Of a stretch of 64,000 nucleotides of DNA, positions 16,413 to 25,771 are shown one piece after another. The stretch comes from CAWVSB01 sp036960375 (lineage in GTDB: Bacteria > Pseudomonadota > Gammaproteobacteria > Pseudomonadales > CAWVSB01): assembly GCA_036960375.1 (NCBI GenBank), contig JBALVY010000001.1, positions 992,001 to 1,056,000 on the forward strand, given 5' to 3'. A model generated the notes under the pieces. The model did no database searches and was not told where the DNA came from. It saw only the letters and a list, made by a program, of their open reading frames with translations. Numbering within the stretch: the stretch's first letter is position 1; the number at the start of each line of letters is the position of its first letter. The position numbers and the translations under genes were made by a program.

Positions 16413-19082
16413 GTGGTCAGTGACATAAATACCGCATTAATGGATGAACTCATTCTTGATAAACAAGAGTGGCAGCAGGCGATGGATTCGATTTATCGTG
16501 AGTATGGCGAGGCCGGGGTGCTGGAGATTTTACGTGACCTGCAAAATCATGTGCTGGCATCGGGTATACCGCTCAATGAAGCGACCCTGAATACGCCCTA
16601 TATCAATACCATACTGCCTGCTGATCAGCCAGCCTATCCCGGCGATATTGACATGGAAAAGCGGCTTGAAAATCTGGTGCGCTGGAATGCAATGGCGATG
16701 ATCTTGCAAGGTGGAGATTCAGGCACCGGTGTTGGAGGACACATAGCCACTTATGCCTCCGCTGCAACCATGATGGAGGTGGGTTTTAATCATTGTTTTC
16801 GCGCCCGTGACGAAAATTATGGTGGTGATATGGTTATTGCGCAACCACATGCCGCGCCCGGAATTTATGCCAGAGCCTACCTCGAAGGACGTATTAATAG
16901 CGAGCAGATGAAAAACTTCCGTCGTCAGTTACAGCCCGGAGGCGGTCTCAGTTCTTATCCTCATCCACGTTTAATGCCGGATTTCTGGGAGATACCCTGC
17001 GCCTCAATGGGTTTGTCTACGCCATCAGCCATTTATCAGGCACGCTTTGCCAAGTATCTGGAAAATCGCGGTTTAAAACCCAAAAACGGCGGAAAAATAT
17101 GGTGTTTTATTGGTGACGGCGAGGCAGATGAACCTGAAGTTTTGGGAACCATCAATATTGCCTCGCGAGAGAATCTCGATAATCTGATATTGGTAGTGAA
17201 TTGTAATTTGCAGCGGCTGGACGGACCCGTGCGTGGCAATGGAAAAATTATCCAGGAGCTCGAGCGCAGTTTTCGTGGGGCTGATTGGAATGTTATCAAA
17301 GTGATTTGGGGTTCTGGTTGGGATGGTTTGTTAGCACAGGATGACAAAGGCATATTGCGTAAACGAATGGAGGAGGCCCTGGACGGAGATTATCAATACT
17401 ATTCCGTCTCAGAGGGGGACATTCAGCGCGAGCATTGGGTCGAGGGCAATCCCGAGTTAGAACGCATGATGAACTCCCTGACCGACGGCGAAATTCGTCA
17501 GATCAAACGCGGTGGACAGGATCCCAAAAAAGTCTATGCAGCTTTTCAGCAGGCTATGGCAAGCAAAGGCAAGCCGACCGTTGTGCTGGTGAAAACGGTG
17601 AAAGGTGACGGCATGGGCTCCTCTGCCCAAGGGCGCAATACGGCACACCAGAAGAAAGATCTTAATGAGGCAGAGCGTGTTCAGTGTGGCAAGAATTACG
17701 GCGTGCCACTGTCAGAACAGGAGATGGCGCAAGCGCAACTTTACCTGCCTGCGGAGGAGACAGCCGAGCAACAATATTTACGCACACATCGTCAGACACT
17801 TGGCGGCAGTCTACCTGCCAGAAAAATCCAATGCCCAATCATTAGTCCGCCACCTATGGAGGCGTTTAAGGCCTTGCTGGAAGGGAGTGGTGAACGGTCT
17901 ATTTCATCGACTACGGCGGTAGTGCGAATGATGCGCACGCTGTTGAAAGACAAAGACATAGGGAAATATATCGTTCCTATCGTGCCGGACGAGGCGCGTA
18001 CTTTTGGTATGGACGGTCTGTTTGGCGTAGCCGGAATCTACTCTCCAGCAGGTCAGCAGTATACGCCGGTAGATGCAGGTTCTGCTTTGCCTTACAGGGA
18101 AGCGATAGATGGCCAAATTTTGCAGGAGGGCATTTGCGAGACCGGCGCGATGGCTTCCTTCATGGCAGCGGGTACTGCCTATGCAGTACATGGCTTGCCA
18201 ATGATTCCTTTCTATATTTTTTATTCCATGTTCGGTTTTCAGCGTGTCGGCGATATGGTCTGGGCCTGCGGCGATATGATGTGTCGGGGATTTTTACTCG
18301 GTGGCACGGCAGGGCGTACTACCCTTAATGGCGAAGGCCTGCAGCATCAGGACGGCCATTCTCATGTAATAGCAAATACCTACCCAAACATGAAAAGCTA
18401 CGACCCCGCATTTGCTTACGAGATAGTGGTTATTATTCGCGACGGCATTCGGCGTATGTATGAACAGGGCGAAAATCTGTTCTATTACATTACCGTGTAT
18501 AACGAAAACCACCCTATGCCAGCCATGCCCGAGGGGATTGAAGATGATATTCTGTCGGGTCTATATTGTCTTGAACGGCGCGAGGGTGATGACAGTAAAC
18601 GTGTGCACTTAATGTCCAGTGGTTCAATAATGCAGCAGGCATTGCAGGCGGCCGATCAGTTAGAGCAACTGGGTTATCCGGTCAGTATCTGGAGCGTGAC
18701 CAGTTTTAATGAGCTATATCGAGATGCGGTAAGCTGCGAGCGAGATGCATTGGTTACCGATGAGGAGCGCGAGCCATTTTTACTGAAAAAATTGTCTGGT
18801 GAAGATGGCGTTTTTGTCGCAGTAACCGATTACATGAAGTCCTTGCCTAATAGCATCGGGCAATGGGTGCCAGGGCGTTATCTTGCTCTGGGAACCGACG
18901 GCTACGGTTTGAGTGAATCAAGGCAAGATCTACGTGATTACTTTGAGATTAGCCCACGATATATTGTTAAAGCCTCGCTGAGAAACCTGTATCTCGATGG
19001 TCGAATTGATCAGGCCAGCTATCAGCAGCAATCCGCTGGCTTGGGGATTGACCGCGATAAGCGAGTGCCCGCTGATCTCTAG
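16413..19082 (+). CDS. aceE: Homodimeric pyruvate-dehydrogenase-type E1 (possible 2-oxobutyrate dehydrogenase E1)
   Basis: A thiamine-diphosphate E1 of 889 residues from GTG 16413, which has AGGA eight bases upstream; a TTG at 16389 lacks a site. The TPP motif is clear (CFIGDGEADEPEVLGT ... VVNCNLQRLDGPV, close to E. coli AceE), as are GGHIATYASAATMMEVGFNHCFRA near the N-terminus and QHQDGHSHV in the C-terminal part. It decarboxylates a 2-oxo acid and passes the acyl group to a lipoyl E2. No E2 (aceF) or E3 (lpd) is adjacent, so it must borrow them. Together with the divergent AsnC gene this looks more like an MdeB-type accessory E1 for 2-oxobutyrate or a pathway 2-oxo acid than the housekeeping subunit. 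Confidence 0.85.
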   Translation: MVSDINTALMDELILDKQEWQQAMDSIYREYGEAGVLEILRDLQNHVLASGIPLNEATLNTPYINTILPADQPAYPGDIDMEKRLENLVRWNAMAMILQGGDSGTGVGGHIATYASAATMMEVGFNHCFRARDENYGGDMVIAQPHAAPGIYARAYLEGRINSEQMKNFRRQLQPGGGLSSYPHPRLMPDFWEIPCASMGLSTPSAIYQARFAKYLENRGLKPKNGGKIWCFIGDGEADEPEVLGTINIASRENLDNLILVVNCNLQRLDGPVRGNGKIIQELERSFRGADWNVIKVIWGSGWDGLLAQDDKGILRKRMEEALDGDYQYYSVSEGDIQREHWVEGNPELERMMNSLTDGEIRQIKRGGQDPKKVYAAFQQAMASKGKPTVVLVKTVKGDGMGSSAQGRNTAHQKKDLNEAERVQCGKNYGVPLSEQEMAQAQLYLPAEETAEQQYLRTHRQTLGGSLPARKIQCPIISPPPMEAFKALLEGSGERSISSTTAVVRMMRTLLKDKDIGKYIVPIVPDEARTFGMDGLFGVAGIYSPAGQQYTPVDAGSALPYREAIDGQILQEGICETGAMASFMAAGTAYAVHGLPMIPFYIFYSMFGFQRVGDMVWACGDMMCRGFLLGGTAGRTTLNGEGLQHQDGHSHVIANTYPNMKSYDPAFAYEIVVIIRDGIRRMYEQGENLFYYITVYNENHPMPAMPEGIEDDILSGLYCLERREGDDSKRVHLMSSGSIMQQALQAADQLEQLGYPVSIWSVTSFNELYRDAVSCERDALVTDEEREPFLLKKLSGEDGVFVAVTDYMKSLPNSIGQWVPGRYLALGTDGYGLSESRQDLRDYFEISPRYIVKASLRNLYLDGRIDQASYQQQSAGLGIDRDKRVPADL

Positions 19083-19708
19083 TGATCAAATTTTTTGGCG
19101 ACTCGGTCTATCATATCCATGACTGTTTTCCAGCCTTCTTCGGTATCCAGATCGACACCATTGAATTTAGGTGTCGTTTGGGCGCGCATCGCAAAGTAAT
19201 TACTCGCAGCCTGTAGTATAAAAATAAGCGCCACCATGTCCGGGTCACCAAAGTCCGGATTTTTTGTAAAAAATGCTTCGTGTGTTTCGCCAATGCGATT
19301 GCGAATATGCGCCAGGCTTTCGGTGATGTGAGAGGGCGCTAATAATTCTTCGGTCATCAGTTGCTTGGCTACCTTACTGTCTCTTAGGTAGCTGGCATAG
19401 TTGATATGAACCGCACTAATTTGCTCGGTAAGAGGTCTGTCAACAAAGCTATCCAGCGGTTCGCCAGCAATTTCTTCCTGTTCGGGAATAAAGTGACTTT
19501 GTTCTACCCATGCATCTGCCAGTCCGCCCAGGCCGCCAAAATAATCGTATAGCAGACCTTTGCCTACGCCCGCCTCCTGTAAAACGGCATTGACCCCCAT
19601 GTCCTGAATGCCGTCACGTAGCAACACGGTCTCAAAGGCCCTGATCATACGGGCTTGGGTCTCAAGACGCTTGGGTGTGATCTTTTTTTCTTTGGCTTTA
19701 TTAGTCAT
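19079..19708 (-). CDS. TetR-family transcriptional regulator
   Basis: About 209 residues from ATG 19708 (GGAAG just upstream). The N-terminal HTH reads TQARMIRAFETVLLRDGIQDMGVNAVLQEAGVGKGLLYDYFGGLGGLADAWVEQ, the usual TetR recognition-helix layout with the Y-F-G... segment. The rest is a helical ligand domain. A much longer frame reaching 19918 exists, but it would overlap the start of the TonB receptor and adds a Cys-rich, unlikely leader. Divergent from the TonB receptor, whose promoter (19789-19816) lies between them, so it most likely represses that receptor. Its stop overlaps the end of the E1 gene. Confidence 0.85.
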   Translation of the reverse strand: MTNKAKEKKITPKRLETQARMIRAFETVLLRDGIQDMGVNAVLQEAGVGKGLLYDYFGGLGGLADAWVEQSHFIPEQEEIAGEPLDSFVDRPLTEQISAVHINYASYLRDSKVAKQLMTEELLAPSHITESLAHIRNRIGETHEAFFTKNPDFGDPDMVALIFILQAASNYFAMRAQTTPKFNGVDLDTEEGWKTVMDMIDRVAKKFDH

Positions 19709-19788
19709 GTCTTCCGCAGGGCTCAGTGGCAAGCTATAGATTAACATCATAAGCGTAGCATTATTTCTGACTAAGTGTTCAGTTTTTG

Positions 19789-19816
19789 TTGACTTGAGAG
19801 AATAACCTGCTAATCT
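19789..19816 (+). promoter_or_regulatory. Sigma70-type promoter for the TonB receptor
   Basis: TTGACT (19789-19794), a 16-base spacer and TAATCT (19811-19816) form a good sigma70 promoter about 90 bases before the receptor start. Just upstream, CTGACT...GTTCAG (19767-19782) is an imperfect dyad that could be the operator of the divergent TetR protein. Confidence 0.55.
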
Positions 19817-19903
19817 AAAACTGACTACACGGTCAACTCGCTCAATTAAATAATAAACAAGCGCATTGTCTTTAGCGCAACAACGATGATCAGGGGATTC
19901 AGT

Positions 19904-22627
19904 ATGAAATACTCTCATAAATTACATAAGTTATTTGCACTTAGCGCAATGGCGATGGCGGTGACGACTACTAGTCATGTGGTATCAGCCCAGGAAGTCA
20001 TAGGCCTAGAGGAAGTTATTGTTTCTGCACGTAAACGTGAAGAAAGTCTGCAGGTGGTTCCGTTGGCGATAGCGGCTCTTAATGCAAAATTGATAGACGA
20101 GAAAAATATCTCGTCTACTCAGGACGTGGCTCGTTTGATTTCTGGTCTAACTTTCGATGAAGGTGTATTGCCCAACGATACTCGACCAGTGATACGTTCA
20201 GTCCCTTCCAGTCGTGGCCGTTCTAATGTCGGTATTATGGTTGACCATGTGGATATTACGTCTGAATCTTTGACCGTTGGTGGAGGTGGAATGACCGGTA
20301 ATCTCCGCTTGTTGGATTTGGAGCGAATCGAAGTGGTTAAAGGGCCGCAAAGCGCGCTTTACGGTCGAAGCGCATTTACAGGTGCTATTAATTACCGAAC
20401 CAAACGCCCCAGCGAAGAGTTTGAAGGCAAAGTGGAGCTGAACCTTGACGATAACGATACCGTCGAAGGTAAGCTGGCCGTCTCTGGCCCTCTTTCTGAT
20501 AACGTGCGAGCTGGTTTGACGTTGTCTTCCTGGCAAACCGATGGCTATTATACCAACCCGGTTACTGGCGGAGATCTGAACGCAGGAGAATCAGCAGGAG
20601 GCTCACTATCTCTGGAGTGGACGCCCAATGATACATTTACAGCGTATGGCCGAGTAGAGGCGTCTGACGATGAGTACAGCCCACGTGCACAAGTTTTGCG
20701 TAAGTCAGTAAATAACCATCCGTATGGCCTGCCGTATGGGGCTTCTATGGATGCAAATGGTTTTGATCATGGCTCTCTTACTGACTCGGCAGTGAATGCG
20801 CCGACTGAAAATAAGACTTCCTTCAATCCAGCTATTTCTGGCATTGATGGGTTTGGTCCTGAAAACGTTGCGGCCTGTGCTGACCCTATTAGTCGTAGGT
20901 TTCCTTTTGCGGCGGATCCAGCAGCGCACGGATTGTGCCGTCCCATCATAACGGGCCCTTTGTCAGCCAATGCCAGTGAAGTTGAGATATCCGCTAATCC
21001 CCTGACGGGCCGAGATTTTTCGGGTACTAATACGGATAGCCTCAGGTTACATCTTGACCTTGAGTGGGATTGGGAATCCGTTCAGTTTCGTTCCATTACT
21101 GCTTATACGGAAAACGATACCAATATCCAGGAAGATTTTGATCTAACTGATTACACTCTGGCGCCCGAAGTTGTTATCCCAGGTTTTGACCTTAGTGGAC
21201 AGGGTTATGGTCCATTTGTTGATTTACCTATCCAGTATGGATTCAGCTCCTGGATGGACATAGATCATGAGCTGGAGCAGTTCAGCCAGGAATTCATTTT
21301 CCAGGGTTCTACTGATGTGCTCGACTGGCAGGTGAGTGCTCTTTATTGGGAGGAGACTCTGGACACGACTTATCATGATAAGTGGTGGATGCGAGAAGGG
21401 GGTTTTGATACCGCTGCGTTCGTAAGCCCCGGTTTTGGTGCCGGTTGTTTTGGGGCACCTGGTGTGCGCTGTTTTTCAACCGCAACGGCCCCGGATATGT
21501 CTGCACCAGATGATAAGCTCAGTCGAGAGACTCAAAGTGCTTCTTTGGCTGGATCATTGGCCTGGCATATCAACGAAGCGTTTACTCTGACTGTTGAGGG
21601 CCGCTACCTTGATGAAGAAATCGATTATGCTGGCAGCGGCGTGGATAACCGTGGTCTGGCTACCGCATACGGAAACTGCGGTGGATTTACTCCCTTTGGA
21701 GTTTTAAAAGATGATTACCATGGCGATTGTGGAAATACGACTAATTCAGTGTCTTTTTCTGAGTTTATTCCCCGTGTAAGTGTTGATTGGCAGACGTCAG
21801 ACGATGTGATGTTTTATCTGACCTATGCCGAAGGTTATAAGCCAGGTGGTGTAGATACCACTAACGCATCGACTGATGTGTCAGTGGGAACTTATGATCC
21901 AGAGAAGCTTACGAGTTGGGAATTAGGTACCAAAACCAGCTGGGTGGACAACTCCGTAATCTTTAATGCGGCGGCTTTCTTTTACGAATATACGGATCAG
22001 CAGAACTCAATTCAGACTGAGCAGGGCGGATTTATAGGCACCACCGTTGTCAACGCGGGTGAGGCTGAAGTTAAGGGAGTTGAGTTTGAGCTTAATTGGC
22101 TCGTGACTACAGGTCTTAATCTGGGTGTGAGCTATACCTTCGCTGATTCTGAATACACAGACTATAACTTGTCCGAGATTGCAGCAGCAGAAGGCGTGAC
22201 CCTGAGCTCTACTAATAACATCGCCGATGCGGGCAACGCCGAGGCAGATTTTACCGGTAATCAAATGCCACAGTCTGCCGAGCACTCAGCCAACTTGATG
22301 GTGCGTTATGAAGCGCCTATCTCTGACGGCATGAGCGGCTTTGCTGAAGTTGATGGCCGCTACATGTCCAAGCGCTATATATCAGCTGGTAACAATGCTT
22401 ATCTTCCTGATTACGACATCTGGAATCTATCGATGGGTATTGATGCCGAGAGCTGGCGCGTCATTCTCTATATAGAGAACCTGGCTGACGACGATTCTAT
22501 TCAGTCGGGTATCAGTAACACCGACTACGGTTTTGATGTAAATGGCATGGGCGGTTTATCTAATGCTGCTAATCTGATTTTGCCTAAGCCCCGTACTGTA
22601 GGAATTCGCGGAACATTCCGCTTCTAG
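19904..22627 (+). CDS. TonB-dependent outer-membrane receptor
   Basis: A 907-residue outer-membrane transporter starting at ATG 19904 with AGGGGA six bases before it. It has a Sec signal (hydrophobic FALSAMAMAVTTTSHVVSAQ), a TonB-box-like segment (LEEVIVSARKREES), a plug domain (VPLAIAALNAKLIDEKNISSTQDVARL..., GPQSALYGRSAFTGAINYRTKRPS) and a 22-strand-type barrel ending in the terminal motif RTVGIRGTFRF. It resembles receptors common in Sphingomonads and Cellvibrionales that import sparingly soluble organics. TetR control is likely. The two membrane proteins downstream may be part of the same uptake function. A strong terminator follows at 22663-22690. Confidence 0.93.
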   Translation: MKYSHKLHKLFALSAMAMAVTTTSHVVSAQEVIGLEEVIVSARKREESLQVVPLAIAALNAKLIDEKNISSTQDVARLISGLTFDEGVLPNDTRPVIRSVPSSRGRSNVGIMVDHVDITSESLTVGGGGMTGNLRLLDLERIEVVKGPQSALYGRSAFTGAINYRTKRPSEEFEGKVELNLDDNDTVEGKLAVSGPLSDNVRAGLTLSSWQTDGYYTNPVTGGDLNAGESAGGSLSLEWTPNDTFTAYGRVEASDDEYSPRAQVLRKSVNNHPYGLPYGASMDANGFDHGSLTDSAVNAPTENKTSFNPAISGIDGFGPENVAACADPISRRFPFAADPAAHGLCRPIITGPLSANASEVEISANPLTGRDFSGTNTDSLRLHLDLEWDWESVQFRSITAYTENDTNIQEDFDLTDYTLAPEVVIPGFDLSGQGYGPFVDLPIQYGFSSWMDIDHELEQFSQEFIFQGSTDVLDWQVSALYWEETLDTTYHDKWWMREGGFDTAAFVSPGFGAGCFGAPGVRCFSTATAPDMSAPDDKLSRETQSASLAGSLAWHINEAFTLTVEGRYLDEEIDYAGSGVDNRGLATAYGNCGGFTPFGVLKDDYHGDCGNTTNSVSFSEFIPRVSVDWQTSDDVMFYLTYAEGYKPGGVDTTNASTDVSVGTYDPEKLTSWELGTKTSWVDNSVIFNAAAFFYEYTDQQNSIQTEQGGFIGTTVVNAGEAEVKGVEFELNWLVTTGLNLGVSYTFADSEYTDYNLSEIAAAEGVTLSSTNNIADAGNAEADFTGNQMPQSAEHSANLMVRYEAPISDGMSGFAEVDGRYMSKRYISAGNNAYLPDYDIWNLSMGIDAESWRVILYIENLADDDSIQSGISNTDYGFDVNGMGGLSNAANLILPKPRTVGIRGTFRF

Positions 22628-22662
22628 TCCCCTGACGCGAATTGCTTTTAGCAGTTTTGCGT

Positions 22663-22690
22663 AGCCCCATCGGAAGGTGGGGCTTTTTTA
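22663..22690 (+). terminator. Rho-independent terminator after the TonB receptor
   Basis: AGCCCCA and TGGGGCT form a 7-bp stem around an 8-base loop, followed by a run of Ts. It ends the receptor transcript and separates it from the membrane-protein pair. Confidence 0.85.
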
Positions 22691-22777
22691 TATAAGGCGT
22701 AGTGTTATAGCCGCGCCTGAATTGTAGGGTCTGCTGTTCGAGTGCAGCAGACCCAGTTCGATAAGGATTACAACATA

Positions 22778-23671
22778 ATGGATAAGATAGCGACGATGTT
22801 GCGCAAACCCCCGCTGTTGGGGATAGTGCTAATTGTGATGCTGATGTGCGAGAAGATGCTGGCGCATACTTATACCGGTATTACGATTTATGGTTTACCC
22901 AAGCCCTGGACGTATATTGTGCCGGCGTTTATGGGTTTTGTGGGTATATATCTTGTTTTGCGGGGCATAGGTAAAGACGAAGTTAAGGGTTCGCTGCTGG
23001 GTTATATGGGTGGTGTACTTATTTGGATGTCATGGTTTGAAAGCGGCATGCCCTTGCTTGCGCATATCAATAAAATTGACCCTGTACTGCCTGAAACCGG
23101 TAATGTGATGGCCGGCATGATGGGTGAGCATGTATTGCTTGAGGCCAGTGGTTTATTTTGTATCGTATTGATGTTTTTCCTGATGCTGAATAAAGATGTG
23201 CGTTGTCGCATGTTGGTATGGATTCGGCGTAAGGCCAAGGTAGAGGTTGGTAAACCTACACCAGGCTACCGGCCCATGGTGGCGCGCGTTGCGGCATTTG
23301 AATATATCTTTGTGACCTGGTTTATGTATGTGCTGACTCTGGTATTGATAGACGTGCGCTGGACCGGTCTGCATCACCCGGTAACCTATGTCGGCGCAGT
23401 ACTGATTTCTGCCTGGGGTATCTATCTTGGCTGGAAACTCACCAAACAGCGTGAAGTGGGTTTGTCTGTGCGTTATGCAATTGGTGCGGTAGGTGTATTG
23501 TGGTTTGTGCCTGAGATACTCGCATTGTATGAGTTGTTTTACGAATTTTACCTAAGGGTAGATCTTCATCCTATCGCTATGACGATTGTCTTCATACTAT
23601 TTGTTGGCAGCTTTACAGTGCTTTGGAAAACGCCGGTGAATGCAGATACCGGCCGATCGGAAGTTAAGTAG
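22778..23671 (+). CDS. Unknown integral membrane protein, about eight helices
   Basis: I do not recognise the family. ATG 22778, behind AAGGA, gives 297 residues with repeated hydrophobic segments (PPLLGIVLIVMLMCEKMLA, TYIVPAFMGFVGIYLVL, LLGYMGGVLIWMSWFESGMPLLA, a helix at 120-140, a charged loop RRKAKVEVGKPTPGYRP, then four more). The charged loop in the middle suggests two bundles of four. Many conserved-looking polar residues sit within helices (His, Glu, Trp), as in enzymes or electron carriers of the membrane. The next gene is another unknown membrane protein of similar length, 54 bases later, so the pair is likely one unit. Confidence 0.7.
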   Translation: MDKIATMLRKPPLLGIVLIVMLMCEKMLAHTYTGITIYGLPKPWTYIVPAFMGFVGIYLVLRGIGKDEVKGSLLGYMGGVLIWMSWFESGMPLLAHINKIDPVLPETGNVMAGMMGEHVLLEASGLFCIVLMFFLMLNKDVRCRMLVWIRRKAKVEVGKPTPGYRPMVARVAAFEYIFVTWFMYVLTLVLIDVRWTGLHHPVTYVGAVLISAWGIYLGWKLTKQREVGLSVRYAIGAVGVLWFVPEILALYELFYEFYLRVDLHPIAMTIVFILFVGSFTVLWKTPVNADTGRSEVK

Positions 23672-23725
23672 TCCAATGAGAGGCTGGCAGCGTATACTCT
23701 TTTAATACTACCGGAGAGTACACGA

Positions 23726-24742
23726 TTGTCAGTCATCAAGTCCCCTTCATACCCAATTCTTTCCTTAGGTCTATTGGCTTGCCTGGCCATAATGGGTCTC
23801 ATTTTATGGCTTGGGCCCTATAGTCTGGGTATACAGTTTTTGCCGGACAGCGGTTTCGAGTGGTACTACTGGAAACTTCCCGAGCCAACCTTCATTACCC
23901 GGCTGACTGCCTGGTCTGGCTACGCCTTACATCAGGTTTTTTTGTGGGGCCTCATTTGGTATGCCCGTAAGACTCGTCCTATATATGCCCCGGGTCTGCA
24001 CCCAATTAATATAGTCGCTTTGGCTGGTAATGCCTTTTTTGTATTGCTGCATATTGCTCAAACACGCTGGACATACGACGGCTTGGCACAAGATACCTCG
24101 GTGATGTCTTCGCAGGCCTCTGTAGTTTTTATGCTGGTCTTTATCCTGATAATGGAAAATCGCCGCAGAGGTTTGTTTTTTGGTAAAAAGGTCGGCTTCG
24201 TCGATGCGATGGGTGACTTTTTACGTCAGTACCATGGCTACTACTTTTCCTGGGCCATTATTTACACTTTCTGGTTTCACCCAATCGAAACTACGCTTGG
24301 CCACCTGATGGGTACCTTTTACATCTTGATGTTATTGCTGCAGGGCAGTCTATTTTTCACTCGTTCTCATTTGCGCAGGGGCTGGACCACGCTGCTGGAG
24401 GTATTTGTGCTGTTGCATGGGGTTGTTGTTGCTTATATTGCAGTCCAGCAGGACGCAGCGGGGATGTTCTTTTTTGGTTTTCTTTTTCTTTTTGTAGTGA
24501 CCCAGATGCACGGTTTACGCTGGCATAAGTCAGTGCGCTGGATTATCACTTTGTTGTCTATTGCGGCCGTTTTTATCGTTTATTGGGCGCAGCCAAAAGA
24601 CGCCATCGAGGTATTACGGATTCCCCTTGCAGAATACGGTTTTGTGATTTTTATTGCCGGGGTTTACTACTTGGTAACCAGATTTTTGAACGGCTCTGCG
24701 CAAGATAAATCAGCACTTCAGGAAACTACTGAAGTGCTATAG
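23726..24742 (+). CDS. Unknown integral membrane protein, about ten helices
   Basis: I do not recognise it. It has 338 residues from TTG 23726, chosen because GGAGAG lies seven bases before it. About nine or ten hydrophobic segments are seen; several His residues lie within or at the ends of helices (YALHQVFLWG, VLLHIAQTRW, FWFHPIETTLGHLMG, VLLHGVVVAYI), a pattern typical of heme-binding or metal-binding membrane oxidoreductases. It follows the other unknown membrane protein and converges with the HMG-CoA-lyase-like gene, from which its stop is three bases away. The shared His pattern is the only functional clue. Confidence 0.7.
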   Translation: MSVIKSPSYPILSLGLLACLAIMGLILWLGPYSLGIQFLPDSGFEWYYWKLPEPTFITRLTAWSGYALHQVFLWGLIWYARKTRPIYAPGLHPINIVALAGNAFFVLLHIAQTRWTYDGLAQDTSVMSSQASVVFMLVFILIMENRRRGLFFGKKVGFVDAMGDFLRQYHGYYFSWAIIYTFWFHPIETTLGHLMGTFYILMLLLQGSLFFTRSHLRRGWTTLLEVFVLLHGVVVAYIAVQQDAAGMFFFGFLFLFVVTQMHGLRWHKSVRWIITLLSIAAVFIVYWAQPKDAIEVLRIPLAEYGFVIFIAGVYYLVTRFLNGSAQDKSALQETTEVL

Positions 24743-24745
24743 TGA

Positions 24746-25684
24746 CTAGCTGGCCGCGGTAAAGCCTTTGGGTACGCCGGCCGATGGTGTAAAGCCGTAC
24801 ATTTCTTCGCCGGGTAGTGCAGCTTGAACCAATTCGCGAACAGCGATTAATTTATCGATATCAATACCTGTTTTAAGGCCCATGGCTTCCAGCATAAATA
24901 CCAGGTCTTCTGTCACGATATTACCACTGGCGCCTGGTGCCCACGGGCAGCCGCCGATGCCACCAAGAGAACTGTCGATGGTTGTGATGCCGATCTCTAC
25001 GGCCATTAGCGCATTGGCCAGACCCTGACCCCGCGTATTGTGTAAATGTACGCCGTTGAGTTTATCGCGTCCGCAATTGGCCCAAATACCCTCAGCCAGT
25101 CGTTTTAACTGTGCCGGGTTGCCGTAGCCTGTGGTATCTGAAAGGCCGACTTCGTCAACACCCATCGCTATCACTTTTTCTGCCAGCTCAATGACTCGGC
25201 TCTCTGGTACAACACCTTCTATAGTGCAGCCAAAAGCAGTAGATAGGCCGACTTCAAATTTTGGTCTGTTTTCACTGGGTACAGTGCGCAAGAAGTCCAT
25301 ACAGCGAGAAATTTCTTCCAGCATCTGCGCGTGAGTCTTTTTAAGGTTTTTCAGCGAGTGACTCTCACTCATCGAGAAGGGAATGGATACCTTATGTGCC
25401 CCAGCCGTAACGGCGTTCTCCAGTCCGCGTAAGTTAGGCGCCAGAACAGCAACCGTCAGGCCATCAAGGCTGCGCGCATAGTGAACTATCTCGGCGGTAT
25501 CGGCCAGTTGCGGCAGTAACTTGGGAGAGACAAATGAGCCGACTTCTATTTCCGGCGTGCCAGCTTCATATTGCGCCTTGATCCAGGCCTTTTTGTCTTC
25601 TGTGGCCATAATCGTCTCGATGCTTTGCAGGCCATCGCGTGGTCCAACTTCGGAAATTTCGATATCAATTGCGGTATTTGACAT
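24746..25684 (-). CDS. HMG-CoA-lyase-like aldolase 1
   Basis: A 312-residue DRE-TIM metallolyase. It shows ISEVGPRDGLQS at the N-terminus (metal-binding Asp), HLHNTRGQGLANA (metal His residues) and GIGGCPWAPGASGNIVTED, the HMG-CoA lyase signature with its active-site Cys. The family cleaves 3-hydroxy-3-methylglutaryl-CoA, or related tertiary 3-hydroxyacyl-CoAs, into acetyl-CoA and a ketone or keto acid. It is divergent from a CaiB-type CoA-transferase and the intervening region holds the palindrome at 25714-25733, so the two enzymes are probably coregulated: CoA transfer, then cleavage. A second lyase lies at 45448-46356. Confidence 0.9.
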   Translation of the reverse strand: MSNTAIDIEISEVGPRDGLQSIETIMATEDKKAWIKAQYEAGTPEIEVGSFVSPKLLPQLADTAEIVHYARSLDGLTVAVLAPNLRGLENAVTAGAHKVSIPFSMSESHSLKNLKKTHAQMLEEISRCMDFLRTVPSENRPKFEVGLSTAFGCTIEGVVPESRVIELAEKVIAMGVDEVGLSDTTGYGNPAQLKRLAEGIWANCGRDKLNGVHLHNTRGQGLANALMAVEIGITTIDSSLGGIGGCPWAPGASGNIVTEDLVFMLEAMGLKTGIDIDKLIAVRELVQAALPGEEMYGFTPSAGVPKGFTAAS

Positions 25685-25713
25685 ATCTCACTCGGGTTTT
25701 GGTGCAAATTAGA

Positions 25714-25733
25714 TATAATGATATATCATAGTA
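25714..25733. promoter_or_regulatory. Operator candidate TATAATG-ATATAT-CATAGTA between the lyase and CoA-transferase
   Basis: The spaced dyad contains the perfect palindrome ATGATATATCAT (25718-25729). Its first 17 bases are identical to those at 12040-12056. It lies in the 87-base divergent promoter region, so a protein bound here would control both genes. A further CATTATA at 25735-25741 may extend it. Confidence 0.55.
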
Positions 25734-25771
25734 ACATTATATTTCTAATTATAGAGTTTTGGGAGCTATCT

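Noticed and set aside
19709..19918. 70-residue N-terminal extension of the TetR protein
   Set aside because: Would overlap the promoter and the start of the TonB receptor; ATG 19708 precedes the normal TetR N-terminus.
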